Source: Candidatus Aerophobota bacterium
GTDB lineage: Bacteria; Aerophobota; Aerophobia; Aerophobales; Aerophobaceae
Direction of reading: 5' to 3'
NCBI GenBank assembly: GCA_030672545.1
Contig: DAOVGF010000028.1
Location: 1 to 10,800, forward strand
DNA: 10,800 nt
The notes beneath the pieces are model-generated. The model had not been told where the DNA came from, made no database searches, and saw nothing but the letters and a program-made list of their open reading frames with translations. Of this stretch, positions 1 through 6,534 are shown piece after piece. A program made the translations under genes and the position numbers. The first letter of the stretch is position 1, and the number at the start of each line of letters is the position of its first letter.

Positions 1-60
1 ACCTTTAAGCTGAGAGAAGTGGGACGGAGTTTTCTCTTAGGGTTCCGGGTAGAAAAATAG
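1..60 (+). CDS. C-terminal end of an upstream gene, possibly an outer-membrane beta-barrel protein (partial)
   Basis: The first reading frame is open from base 1 to a TAG at 58-60 and encodes 19 residues ending GRSFLLGFRVEK. It runs straight up to the next gene, whose likely start is 20 bp downstream, so a co-transcribed upstream gene is reasonable. The pattern G-R-S/T-F-x-L-G-x-x-x-x near a C-terminus resembles the last strand of TonB-dependent receptors and other outer-membrane barrels, although those usually end in an aromatic residue and this one ends in Lys. With only 19 residues, the open frame is also compatible with chance, and the family call is a guess. Confidence 0.35.
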   Translation, partial: TFKLREVGRSFLLGFRVEK

Positions 61-68
61 TGAGAAAT

Positions 69-74
69 AGGAGG
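69..74 (+). promoter_or_regulatory. Shine-Dalgarno AGGAGG that fixes a TTG start
   Basis: AGGAGG lies six bases before TTG at 81. The upstream in-frame GTG at 60 has no comparable site and would place this Shine-Dalgarno inside the coding region, so the TTG is the better start for the SH3 gene. Confidence 0.6.
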
Positions 75-80
75 TTCCCG

Positions 81-953
81 TTGAGCTGGTCATACTTCTT
101 GTTTTTTAGGCGGGGAAGTTGGTCCGGAGCAGTCATTAGGTCTTGGCTGTTGGCCGGTATTTTTTTTCTGTTTTTGAGCTTAAGTGTGTTAGCCCAAACA
201 GTTTATGTTAAAGGCTCAGTGGTTAATGTTCGACTGGGACCGAGCACTAAATATAAAGTGATTACTCAGTTAACCAAAGGTTATCCGGTGAAGATTGTCG
301 GGAGCCAGGATAACTGGTACTTTATTGAATTTGGTGATGACCGGGGCTGGATTTATGGAAAATTAGTGGCCTCCTGGAAAAAAATTAATCTTTCCTACTT
401 TTCCCTTGATAAAGCTCAACCAGCCTGGGTCAATTTATTCAAAGATGTCTCGCCGGGGAAAGTTATGTTAAAGCGCAACCAATTTGTTCCCTTAAACCAG
501 GTGCGGATCATCAATCCCTTACCTCTCAGGATAAAAGATGTAAGTTTGGGAGTAGTTGAAGGAGAGACGGAAAATCTTTTAAGCGTCAGTATTACGGTAG
601 AGGGAATGCCCCTTATTGAGCGATTAGCTCCCGGGAAAGTCTCCCTCAACTTCAAAGGCTTAATTTTTCAGGAAAGCATTGATTTGCCCGTCCGACACAT
701 CATTACCTGGAATCAGGAGATTTACTCCCAATCAATTGAACCCAAGAAAACAGTGGAGATTTTCCTGGTAGGAAGACCTGATTTTTCAGAAGTGGTCCTG
801 AGTGAAAAGACCAGGATTTTGATTCTGGTTTGCTCTCCCGATTCAGTCTTATCGGCTGGGGTTCCGCCAGCCAGCTATTATCTCTGGGGGGCGCAAGCGA
901 TTGAGCTACCCGGGCTGTTTGATTTGGTCAATGGGCAAGAAGAGAAATGGTAG
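81..953 (+). CDS. Exported SH3-domain (SH3b) protein of unknown function
   Basis: About 290 residues from TTG 81; a longer form from GTG 60 adds seven residues. An Arg-containing N-terminus precedes a hydrophobic stretch (WLLAGIFFLFLSLSVLA) that looks like a signal peptide with cleavage after VLA, just before QTVYVKG. The next 60 residues are a bacterial SH3 domain: VNVRLGPSTKYKVITQL is the usual NVRxGPSxxxxVI motif, followed by DNWYFIEF and RGWIYGKLV. Such domains bind cell-wall peptides or other ligands in the envelope. The remaining 180 or so residues are rich in alternating hydrophobic residues, suggesting a beta-sandwich, and match no family I recognise. I see no catalytic motif and no lipobox. 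The gene converges on lepA with only 13 bp between the stop codons. The SH3 and export calls are firm; the role is unknown. Confidence 0.8.
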   Translation: MSWSYFLFFRRGSWSGAVIRSWLLAGIFFLFLSLSVLAQTVYVKGSVVNVRLGPSTKYKVITQLTKGYPVKIVGSQDNWYFIEFGDDRGWIYGKLVASWKKINLSYFSLDKAQPAWVNLFKDVSPGKVMLKRNQFVPLNQVRIINPLPLRIKDVSLGVVEGETENLLSVSITVEGMPLIERLAPGKVSLNFKGLIFQESIDLPVRHIITWNQEIYSQSIEPKKTVEIFLVGRPDFSEVVLSEKTRILILVCSPDSVLSAGVPPASYYLWGAQAIELPGLFDLVNGQEEKW

Positions 954-960
954 GAGAAAA

Positions 961-978
961 GAGAGTTTATTGACTCTC
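961..978 (-). terminator. Possible intrinsic terminator of rpsT-lepA, overlapping the lepA stop codon
   Basis: Read on the minus strand, GAGAGT, a six-base loop CAATAA and ACTCTC form a six-pair stem followed by TTTTCTCC. The loop contains the lepA stop codon TAA (969-967) and the first arm encodes part of the last residues. The stem is short and the T tract only four bases, so this is a weak terminator if real. On the plus strand there is no T tract after the stem, so it would not serve the SH3 gene. Confidence 0.35.
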
Positions 979-2763
979 CACAACAGCCAAAAAGGCTGAT
1001 TGGGGAATGTTTATCTGACCAAATTTTTTCATCCTTTTTTTTCCTTTCTTTTGTTGTTCCAGAAGCTTTCTCTTGCGGGTAACATCTCCTCCATACAGCG
1101 GGGCGGTTACATCTTTCCTGAAAGCAGGGATAGTTTCCCGGGCAATTATATTCTTGCCGATGGCTGCCTGGAGCGACACCGGAAAAAGATGGCGGGGAAT
1201 GGTTTGTTTCAATCGTTGCACCAATACCTTAGCCTGGGAATAGGCCTTCTCTCGATGGGTGATGAAGGAGAGGGCATCCAATACCTGCCCATGAACGAGA
1301 ATGTCTACTTTGACCAGGTCTCCGGACTCATAACCAATGTGTTTGTAATCAAAAGAAGCATAACCCTGGCTGACTGATTTTAGCTCATCGTAGAATTTCA
1401 GGGCAACTTCACCGAAGGGAATCTTATAGAGAAGGATTACCCGCGAGGAATCAAGCCATTTCATCTCCAGATATTTACCTCTTCTCTTCTCCAGGAGTTC
1501 GAAAATAGCTCCTAAGTAATTCTGGGGAGTTATTATGCTGGCTTCGATGTAAGGTTCTTTTACCTCTTTGATTTTTTCTGTCGTAGGAAACTTAGCCGGG
1601 TTATCTACTTTTAATATCTGGCCATTTTGCCTGATCAAGTGGTAGAGAACATGGGGAGCAGTGGCTACTAACCTAAGATCAAATTCTCTCTCCAGTCTTT
1701 CCTGAATAATCTCCTTGTGGAGGAGACCCAGAAATCCACAGCGAAAGCCCAATCCAAGAAGAGGAGAGGATTCGGGATAAAAGATAAAAGCCGGATCATT
1801 AAGACTAAGTTTATTCAGAGATTGTCGTAGGTTTTCAAAGCTCTCCCCGTCAGTCGGATAAAAACCACAGAGGACCATGGGGTGAGGTTGTTGATAACCG
1901 GGGCAGGGATGAGCAGTTGGATTGACTGCATCGGTGATAGTATCACCCACCCGAAGGTCCGAAATCTCCTTAACATTGGCCATGAAATAACCAACCTCTC
2001 CGGAGACGAGTTTCTCCTGGGGAATTTTCTTAAGACGGAGTACTCCCACTTCTTCCACTTTGAATTTTTTTCCACTGGAAAGTACTAAGATTTGCTTTCC
2101 CGGATGAATTGAACCCTCCATCAAACGAATGTAACCTACTACTCCTCGGTGCACATCGTAAAACGAGTCAAAAATGAGGGCTTTAAGAGGAGCTCCAGGT
2201 CGGAAAGAAGGAGGAGGGATCTTTTTAACAATGGCCTCCAGGACTTCTCTTATTCCCCTGCCATCTCGGGCACTAACCAGAATGGCCTCCTCGGGATTAA
2301 TTCCGGGAAGTTGTTTCAATTGTTCCTTAATTCTTTCAGGATTAGCTAAGGGAAGGTCCATTTTGTTGATGACGGGGATGATGCGTAAATTTCTTTCCTT
2401 AGCCAAATAGAAGTTAGCAATAGTTTGAGCCTCTACCCCCGGAACGGCATCAATAAGCAGTAGTGTTCCCTCGCAGGCTGCCAGGGAGCGAGAGACTTCG
2501 TAACTAAAGTCCACGTGTCCCGGGGTATCAATCAAATTAAGGATATATTTTTGTCCATCAGCTCCGGAATAAATCAATCGAATGGTATGAGCTTTGATAG
2601 TTATCCCTCTTTCCCTTTCCAGATCCATAGTATCCAAAGTTTGTTCTCTTATCTGGCGAGGGGCGAGAGTGTGAGTATATTCAAGGAGTCGATCGGCCAG
2701 CGTAGACTTACCATGATCAATGTGAGCAATGATAGAAAAGTTACGGATATTTTTTCCCGGCAT
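967..2763 (-). CDS. lepA: Elongation factor 4 (LepA), ribosome-associated GTPase
   Basis: 598 residues, the normal length for EF4, a translational GTPase that binds 70S ribosomes and affects back-translocation, initiation or assembly. All GTPase motifs are present: AHIDHGKST (13-21, P loop), RGIT (52-55, switch I), DTPGH (79-83) and NKMD (133-136). Domains II and III follow. The C-terminus has the EF4-specific stretch DVTAPLYGGDVTRKRKLLEQ, then QKKGKKRMKKFGQ, which separates it from EF-G. It lies 31 bp downstream of rpsT on the same strand and is probably co-transcribed with it, an arrangement found in other bacteria. The ATG is the only sensible start, since translation goes directly into NIRNFSIIAHIDHGKS. 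The nearest Shine-Dalgarno (GGAG, 2778-2781) is 14 bases away, which is long and may mean coupling to rpsT translation. Confidence 0.98.
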   Translation of the reverse strand: MPGKNIRNFSIIAHIDHGKSTLADRLLEYTHTLAPRQIREQTLDTMDLERERGITIKAHTIRLIYSGADGQKYILNLIDTPGHVDFSYEVSRSLAACEGTLLLIDAVPGVEAQTIANFYLAKERNLRIIPVINKMDLPLANPERIKEQLKQLPGINPEEAILVSARDGRGIREVLEAIVKKIPPPSFRPGAPLKALIFDSFYDVHRGVVGYIRLMEGSIHPGKQILVLSSGKKFKVEEVGVLRLKKIPQEKLVSGEVGYFMANVKEISDLRVGDTITDAVNPTAHPCPGYQQPHPMVLCGFYPTDGESFENLRQSLNKLSLNDPAFIFYPESSPLLGLGFRCGFLGLLHKEIIQERLEREFDLRLVATAPHVLYHLIRQNGQILKVDNPAKFPTTEKIKEVKEPYIEASIITPQNYLGAIFELLEKRRGKYLEMKWLDSSRVILLYKIPFGEVALKFYDELKSVSQGYASFDYKHIGYESGDLVKVDILVHGQVLDALSFITHREKAYSQAKVLVQRLKQTIPRHLFPVSLQAAIGKNIIARETIPAFRKDVTAPLYGGDVTRKRKLLEQQKKGKKRMKKFGQINIPQSAFLAVVESQ

Positions 2764-2794
2764 ATTTTTGACAAAGGCTCCAAGGTTTGATAAC

Positions 2795-3055
2795 TTACTT
2801 TGAAACGAGTTTTTTGGCTATCCTGGATTTAATTCTGGCCGCTTTATTTTTATGCCAGACTCCCTTAGAGGCAGTTTTATCAATAAGGCGGACTGTTTCA
2901 GGTTGGATTTTTCTGGCCTCCTCGATATTTCCGGCCAAAAAGAGTTTATTTATTTTTTTTACCTGATTCCGAGCTTCATTTCTAATAGCCTTATTGCGGA
3001 TTCTTCTTTTTTCATCCTGACGTAGTCTCTTTTTAGCCGATTTAATTAAGGGCAT
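2795..3055 (-). CDS. rpsT: 30S ribosomal protein bS20
   Basis: 86 residues, full length for bS20, a primary 16S rRNA-binding protein of the small subunit. The start MPLIKSAKKRLRQDEKRR is a good S20 signature, and the protein is very basic with few acidic residues, as expected of an rRNA-binding helical bundle. The C-terminal part KGVWHKNKAARIKSRIAKKL is the conserved end with the A/S-R-x-K-S-R/L motif. AGGAGG (3061-3066) lies five bases before the ATG, a strong ribosome-binding site. It is the first gene of an rpsT-lepA operon, and its promoter is visible at 3156-3183. Its 5' leader of about 90 bases could carry autoregulatory structure, but I could not identify one with certainty. Confidence 0.97.
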   Translation of the reverse strand: MPLIKSAKKRLRQDEKRRIRNKAIRNEARNQVKKINKLFLAGNIEEARKIQPETVRLIDKTASKGVWHKNKAARIKSRIAKKLVSK

Positions 3056-3155
3056 TATCTCCTCCTTTAGTTTAGTAAAGACTTAATTTCGGAAAAGGCA
3101 TGATAAACCTTCTACCGGGGAACCAAGAGATTCTTGTAGTCATATATAATGAGTT

Positions 3156-3183
3156 ATCATAGCATATTTGACGAATTTGACAA
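3156..3183 (-). promoter_or_regulatory. Sigma-70-type promoter for rpsT-lepA
   Basis: On the minus strand, TTGTCA (3183-3178) is followed by a 16-bp spacer and TATGAT (3161-3156). Each hexamer differs from consensus by one base. Transcription would start near 3149, giving a leader of roughly 90 bases before the rpsT ATG. It is the best promoter match in the rpsT-murJ divergent region. Confidence 0.6.
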
Positions 3184-3216
3184 GAGCAGAAGTTTCACCC
3201 AGGTTTTTCTAAAAAC

Positions 3217-3223
3217 GGGGAGG
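3217..3223 (+). promoter_or_regulatory. Shine-Dalgarno GGGGAGG that fixes a TTG start for murJ
   Basis: GGGGAGG ends five bases before TTG at 3229. The alternative GTG at 3223 overlaps the last base of this site, so it could not be served by it. The TTG start also gives an N-terminus (MKKETLIKSAGIVG) typical of MurJ. Confidence 0.65.
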
Positions 3224-3228
3224 TGGGT

Positions 3229-4818
3229 TTGAAGAAAGAGACCCTGATTAAATCCGCTGGAATAGTAGGGTTGGGGACATTTTTTTCCCGTATTCTTGGA
3301 CTCGTCCGTCTTCAGGTAATAGCTTATATTTTTGGGTATTCTCCAGCTACAGATGCTTTCTGGATAGCTTTCTCCATTCCCAATCTTCTTCGGTCTCTCC
3401 TGGCGGAGGGAGCTCTAAGTATGGCTTTTATTCCTGTTTTTAGTGAGTGGCTTTCTCTTCGGGGGGAAAAGGAAGCCTGGAAGTTGGCCAACAATGTATT
3501 AAATATTCTGATGGTGTTTTCTCTGGGGGCAGTCGCTTTAGGAATTATTTTGGCCCCTAAGTATATTCCTTATCTGGCTTTCGGTTTCCGGGAAAATGTA
3601 TCTCAGCTTGGACTAACCGTAAATTTGACTCGGTTTATGTTCCCCTTTCTTTTTTTCATTAGTCTGGGGGCTCTGGCTATGGCGGTTCTTAACTGTCGAG
3701 GTCATTTTTCCTCTCCGGCTCTGGCTCCCGTATTTTTCAATATTCTGGTCATTTGTTCGGCCCTTTTTCTGACCAAAAGATGGGGAATTTATGCTCTGGG
3801 TTTAGGGGTGACCCTGGGTGGGATTGGGCAACTTCTGGTTCAGTTACCGGCACTTATCAGCAAAGGATTTAGGTATCATTCCTTTATATCTCTTAACGAC
3901 GAGGGACTCCGGAAAATTGGGAAACTTTTCTTCCCGGCCGTACTCAGTGGACTTACTCTTCAGGTCAGTCTTCTGATCAATAGAATTTTTGCCTCCACTC
4001 TTCCGGTGGGGGGCGTATCTTCCCTTCTTTATGCTATGAGACTAATTCAGTTTCCCTTAGGACTTTTTCCCATAGCTTTGTCTGTAGCAATTTTTCCCAG
4101 GCTCTCTTCACTGGCTGCCCGAGGAGATAAGGAAGAACTGGGCAAAACAACCTCCTTAGGTTTAAGGCTGGTTTTATTTCTTCTTATTCCTTCTTCAGTA
4201 GGACTGGTGGTGATGAGAAATGACTTGATTTCTCTGCTTTTTGAACACGGAGCTTTTCTTTTCACCGATACATTATTGACCGCCGAGGCTCTTTTTTACT
4301 ATTGTTTTGGTCTTTTTGCCATGGGCGGGGTAATGATCCTGACCAGGGCCTTTTATTCTCTCCAGGATATTTTGACTCCTCTTAAAGTCTCGGTGGGCGT
4401 AGTTGCTTTTAACGTAGTATTAAATTTCTTACTGATTTCCCCTCTCAAACAGGGAGGTCTTGCTCTGGCCACATCTCTATCGATGATTCTTAACCTAGTA
4501 GTGCTCTTTTTTCTTTTGAGAAGAAAGATTCCTAATATTGAGGGCAAAAAAGTTGTTGTCTCGTTTCTTAAAGTTTGCCTCTCGGCTGCTCTCATGGGAA
4601 CTATTCTCTTTGTTGTGCTGGACATTTTTTCCCTGGGTGGAACTCCCACTTTCTGGTATCAATTGATTCGGGTAGTGCTGGTTTTGCTGGGAGGAATAGG
4701 AATTTGTTGTTTCTTTACTTACCTTTTAAGAGTGGAGGAGCTGAGTCTGATAGCCAGAAGTTTGCTGGGAGGGGAAAAATATAGAAAAATATTTTTTTGG
4801 TCTCGATCTAGCCGGTAG
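3229..4818 (+). CDS. murJ: Lipid II flippase MurJ (MviN)
   Basis: 529 residues from TTG 3229, the usual size for MurJ, a MOP-superfamily membrane protein that flips lipid II across the inner membrane for peptidoglycan synthesis. The whole protein is hydrophobic with about 14 membrane segments. The first helix reads TFFSRILGLVR, and the signature TDAFWIAFSIPNLLRSLLAE then GALSMAFIPVFSEW follows. Residues matching the essential E. coli set are present with an offset of three: R21, R27, D42, R55 and E60. The conserved Arg of the central cavity is at about R271 (AMRLIQFP). It is divergent from rpsT. Its last 38 bp overlap the probable start of the DUF429 gene, and the Shine-Dalgarno of that gene lies inside the murJ coding sequence, so the two are likely translationally coupled. 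No convincing plus-strand promoter was found upstream. Confidence 0.95.
   Translation: MKKETLIKSAGIVGLGTFFSRILGLVRLQVIAYIFGYSPATDAFWIAFSIPNLLRSLLAEGALSMAFIPVFSEWLSLRGEKEAWKLANNVLNILMVFSLGAVALGIILAPKYIPYLAFGFRENVSQLGLTVNLTRFMFPFLFFISLGALAMAVLNCRGHFSSPALAPVFFNILVICSALFLTKRWGIYALGLGVTLGGIGQLLVQLPALISKGFRYHSFISLNDEGLRKIGKLFFPAVLSGLTLQVSLLINRIFASTLPVGGVSSLLYAMRLIQFPLGLFPIALSVAIFPRLSSLAARGDKEELGKTTSLGLRLVLFLLIPSSVGLVVMRNDLISLLFEHGAFLFTDTLLTAEALFYYCFGLFAMGGVMILTRAFYSLQDILTPLKVSVGVVAFNVVLNFLLISPLKQGGLALATSLSMILNLVVLFFLLRRKIPNIEGKKVVVSFLKVCLSAALMGTILFVVLDIFSLGGTPTFWYQLIRVVLVLLGGIGICCFFTYLLRVEELSLIARSLLGGEKYRKIFFWSRSSR
4767..4774 (+). promoter_or_regulatory. Shine-Dalgarno GGGAGGGG placed before a non-standard ATA start
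   Basis: This purine-rich site inside the 3' end of murJ is six bases before ATA at 4781, ideal spacing for initiation there. No ATG, GTG or TTG in the DUF429 frame lies near it. Confidence 0.5.
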
Positions 4819-5404
4819 TCCCAGCCGAAGCTCGGGATGGGCCGTTATCGATGAGACCGGGACGCTCATTGCTGAACCAGGAGAAGTTTTCACGGATAAG
4901 CAGATTTTAGCGAAAATAAAGGAAATTTCTCCAGAGTGGATCGGGATTGACGCTCCTCTTTCTCTTCCTCGAGGGAAAACGGGAAGTTATGCTGTTCGGC
5001 CCTGCGACCTTGAACTAAGGAGTTTGGGTATTTCCACCTTACCCCCAGCACTGCTCGGGTCTCTCACTTTCAGAGGCATTCACCTGGCCGCTATTCTCGG
5101 GGAGGCTAATTTTGGGATAATGGAGGTTTACCCTCGAGCTACCGAGAAAGTTCTGGGGATCCAGGTGAAGGGAAAAAAGCCAAATCGTCTCTGGCGAAAT
5201 ACTCTTCAGAGAGAGCTGGCTACCTGGATTAAAGGTCTTCCCTCCTCTCGGAAAGTTCTTTTGAGTGCTCATGCTCTGGATGCTCTTTTATGTGTCTACA
5301 CCGTTCTTTGCCGGTATCGGGGTTGCTATCGGGAGATCGGAGACGAGGAAGGTATCATTGTAATACCGGAAGGCCCCGGTTTTCCGAAAACCTCCAAGGC
5401 ATAG
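4781..5404 (+). CDS. DUF429 family protein (RNase H-like fold, predicted nuclease), probable ATA start
   Basis: 207 residues if translation starts at ATA 4781, in line with the 200-250 residues usual for DUF429, a family predicted to have an RNase H-like fold and nuclease activity but of unproven function. Typical family motifs are all present: FFGLDLAGS near the N-terminus (D9), WIGIDAPLSLP (D57), RPCDLELRSLGI, MEVYPRA (E115) and SAHALDALLC (D167). The four acidic residues sit where a metal-binding active site is expected. The frame is open from 4754 and has no ATG, GTG or TTG before 5024. Starting at TTG 5024 would delete two of the four acidic motifs and leave 126 residues. An ATA start with a strong Shine-Dalgarno at 4767-4774 is therefore the best reading. 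A frameshift from murJ at the run of seven T (4792-4798), or a sequencing error, are alternatives. It overlaps murJ by 38 bp. Confidence 0.8.
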   Translation: MEKYFFGLDLAGSPSRSSGWAVIDETGTLIAEPGEVFTDKQILAKIKEISPEWIGIDAPLSLPRGKTGSYAVRPCDLELRSLGISTLPPALLGSLTFRGIHLAAILGEANFGIMEVYPRATEKVLGIQVKGKKPNRLWRNTLQRELATWIKGLPSSRKVLLSAHALDALLCVYTVLCRYRGCYREIGDEEGIIVIPEGPGFPKTSKA

Positions 5405-5410
5405 ATAACT

Positions 5411-5470
5411 ACTGAGGACAGGGCCCGGGGGGAATTTTCGGGAAACTTCTGCATAGAAGAGTTTCTCAGT
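5411..5470 (+). other. Nested inverted repeats after the DUF429 gene
   Basis: ACTGAG (5411-5416) pairs with CTCAGT (5465-5470). Inside it lies a second hairpin, GAAACTTCT (5442-5450), loop GCAT, then AGAAGAGTTTC (5455-5465), paired except for a two-base bulge; the innermost CTTCT/AGAAG is perfect. The two stems share C5465. A GC-rich run with six G lies at 5421-5432. There is no T tract after it, so a simple intrinsic terminator is not supported. It may be a remnant of a repeat or a structured end for the murJ-DUF429 transcript. It also marks the border with the AT-rich island. Confidence 0.35.
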
Positions 5471-5500
5471 GACGAGAATTTGCTCTTATATAATTCAATT

Positions 5501-5529
5501 TTGACAAGACAAAAAAAGAGGGTTAAAAT
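5501..5529 (+). promoter_or_regulatory. Near-consensus sigma-70 promoter of the accessory island
   Basis: TTGACA (5501-5506), a 17-bp spacer and TAAAAT (5524-5529) form an almost perfect housekeeping promoter. Transcription would start near 5536, about 40 bases before the ATG of the 68-aa gene. It is the strongest promoter match seen in the window. Confidence 0.75.
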
Positions 5530-5574
5530 TAACTTAAGACAATAAGAATTATTGATATAAGAAAGGTAAAAAAG

Positions 5575-5781
5575 ATGTCTACCAAGGTAAATTTATCCAA
5601 ACTTTATCCTGATCCTTCGCTTCCACTCAGGACAAGCATAGATATCCCTGAGACTCTTTCAAATTTACTTGGCAAGTCGATAAAGAGAATTACTCCCGAT
5701 TTTGTAGAGTTTGAGGATGGAGAAAAGATAGATGTTAAGAATTTGGATTATAAACTCATTAAACCTTTAATCTGGTGGTGA
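5575..5781 (+). CDS. Small protein of unknown function, first gene of the accessory cassette
   Basis: 68 residues from ATG 5575, with GAAAGG (5561-5566) eight bases upstream and a strong promoter before it. I do not recognise the family. The sequence has a proline-containing N-terminus (SKLYPDPSLPLRTSIDIPE), then a probable beta-rich second half (VEFEDGEKIDVKNLDYKLIKPL). There is no signal peptide, membrane segment or Cys/His cluster. Its stop TGA ends one base before the ATG of the AlbA_2-type gene, so the two are almost certainly co-translated, and a functional link is likely. A partner or antitoxin-like role is possible but only inferred from position. Composition is AT-rich like the next genes and unlike the flanking housekeeping genes. 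Confidence 0.65.
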   Translation: MSTKVNLSKLYPDPSLPLRTSIDIPETLSNLLGKSIKRITPDFVEFEDGEKIDVKNLDYKLIKPLIWW

Positions 5782-5782
5782 A

Positions 5783-6472
5783 ATGCGTAAGAAAGAATCC
5801 CAGACCATAGAATTTAAACCTAACTGGAGAGATGAATATCTTAAAGTAATAAGTGCTTTTGCAAATGTGGATGGTGGGATACTGTTTATTGGTTTAGATG
5901 ACAAAGGAAATCCTGTTGGATTTGAAAGTACCCAAAAACTTTTAGAGAATATACCAAGAGATTATCTTGGAACCTCTACAATTCAAATCAGGGTATATGA
6001 AGATAGGTTGGTTATAATGAACGAAGGTAAACTCCCTCCCGAAGTTCCAGTAGAAAAATTGAAAACCGATCATTTATCCATACCCAGAAATGCACTTTTA
6101 GCTAAAATTTTCTATTTTGCGGGATTTATTGAAAGTTGGGGTAGAGGAACAATAAAGATCGTTGAAGATTGCTTAAAACAAGGCATTCCAGAACCAGATT
6201 TTATAGAAGAATACGGTGTAATGAAGGTAATATTTTACAAAGATAGATTTACCGAAGAATACCTTAGAAAATTGGGGCTTAGCGAAAGACAAATTAAGGC
6301 AGTGATATATGTAAAGGAAAGTGGGAAAATTACAAATAGAGAGTATCAAAAGTTGAACATAGTTTCAAAACCCACAGCCACACGAGACTTGGAGGATCTT
6401 ACAAGAAAATCCGTTCTGGAAAAAATAGGAGTGACCGGGAAAGGCACCTTTTACAAGATTAAGGGCTCATAA
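5783..6472 (+). CDS. AlbA_2 (Schlafen-type) and HATPase_c_4 regulator with winged helix, apparently missing its centre
   Basis: 229 residues. Residues 1-58 are the start of an AlbA_2 domain (TIEFKPNW, then ISAFANVDGGILFIGLDD, NPVGFESTQKLLENIP). Residues 59-152 match the later part of a GHKL-type ATPase domain of the COG2865 family (RDYLGTSTIQIRVYEDRLVI, MNEGKLPPEVPVEKL, FIESWGRGT). The C-terminus (about 165-225) looks like a winged helix (LSERQIKAVIYV, ITNREYQKL, TATRDLEDL). Full-length relatives are about 450-480 residues. Here the text passes from the early AlbA_2 part to the residues that normally follow the ATPase N-box (E..N..H-R-D-Y), so some 200-250 residues appear to be absent and the ATP-binding N-box is lost. 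The frame stays open. ATPase activity is doubtful; DNA binding may remain. GGTGGTG just before the ATG, inside the preceding stop region, can serve as ribosome-binding site. Confidence 0.8.
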   Translation: MRKKESQTIEFKPNWRDEYLKVISAFANVDGGILFIGLDDKGNPVGFESTQKLLENIPRDYLGTSTIQIRVYEDRLVIMNEGKLPPEVPVEKLKTDHLSIPRNALLAKIFYFAGFIESWGRGTIKIVEDCLKQGIPEPDFIEEYGVMKVIFYKDRFTEEYLRKLGLSERQIKAVIYVKESGKITNREYQKLNIVSKPTATRDLEDLTRKSVLEKIGVTGKGTFYKIKGS

Positions 6473-6515
6473 AGGACTCAAACGGCTCATAAAGGACTCA
6501 TAAAGGGCTCATAAA
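6463..6515 (+). repeat. Five tandem 10-11 bp repeats, consensus GGRCTCATAAA
   Basis: Units are 6463-6473, 6474-6483, 6484-6493, 6494-6504 and 6505-6515, of 11, 10, 10, 11 and 11 bp. Each has the core CTCA preceded by GG or GGR; four end in TAAA. The first unit holds the stop codon of the AlbA_2-type gene. The spacing equals one DNA helical turn, so all cores would face the same side of the helix. It could be a degenerate coding repeat of a longer ancestral C-terminus (one frame reads GLIKDS), or a binding site for the winged helix encoded just upstream. Confidence 0.8.
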
Positions 6516-6534
6516 GAAATAACAGGAAACAATA

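Noticed and set aside
3145..3182. Plus-strand promoter elements for murJ (TATAAT at 3145-3150, TTGACA at 3177-3182)
   Set aside because: The TATAAT has no -35 hexamer at 16-18 bp, and the TTGACA has no -10 at the right distance. The TTGACA overlaps the minus-strand rpsT -35.
5024..5404. Short 126-aa form of the DUF429 protein starting at TTG 5024
   Set aside because: The conserved N-terminal family motifs are encoded in the same frame upstream, so this start would remove half of the active-site residues.
5489..5494. TATAAT as a second -10 element upstream of the island promoter
   Set aside because: No -35 hexamer at acceptable spacing; the TTGACA-17-TAAAAT pair just downstream is far better.
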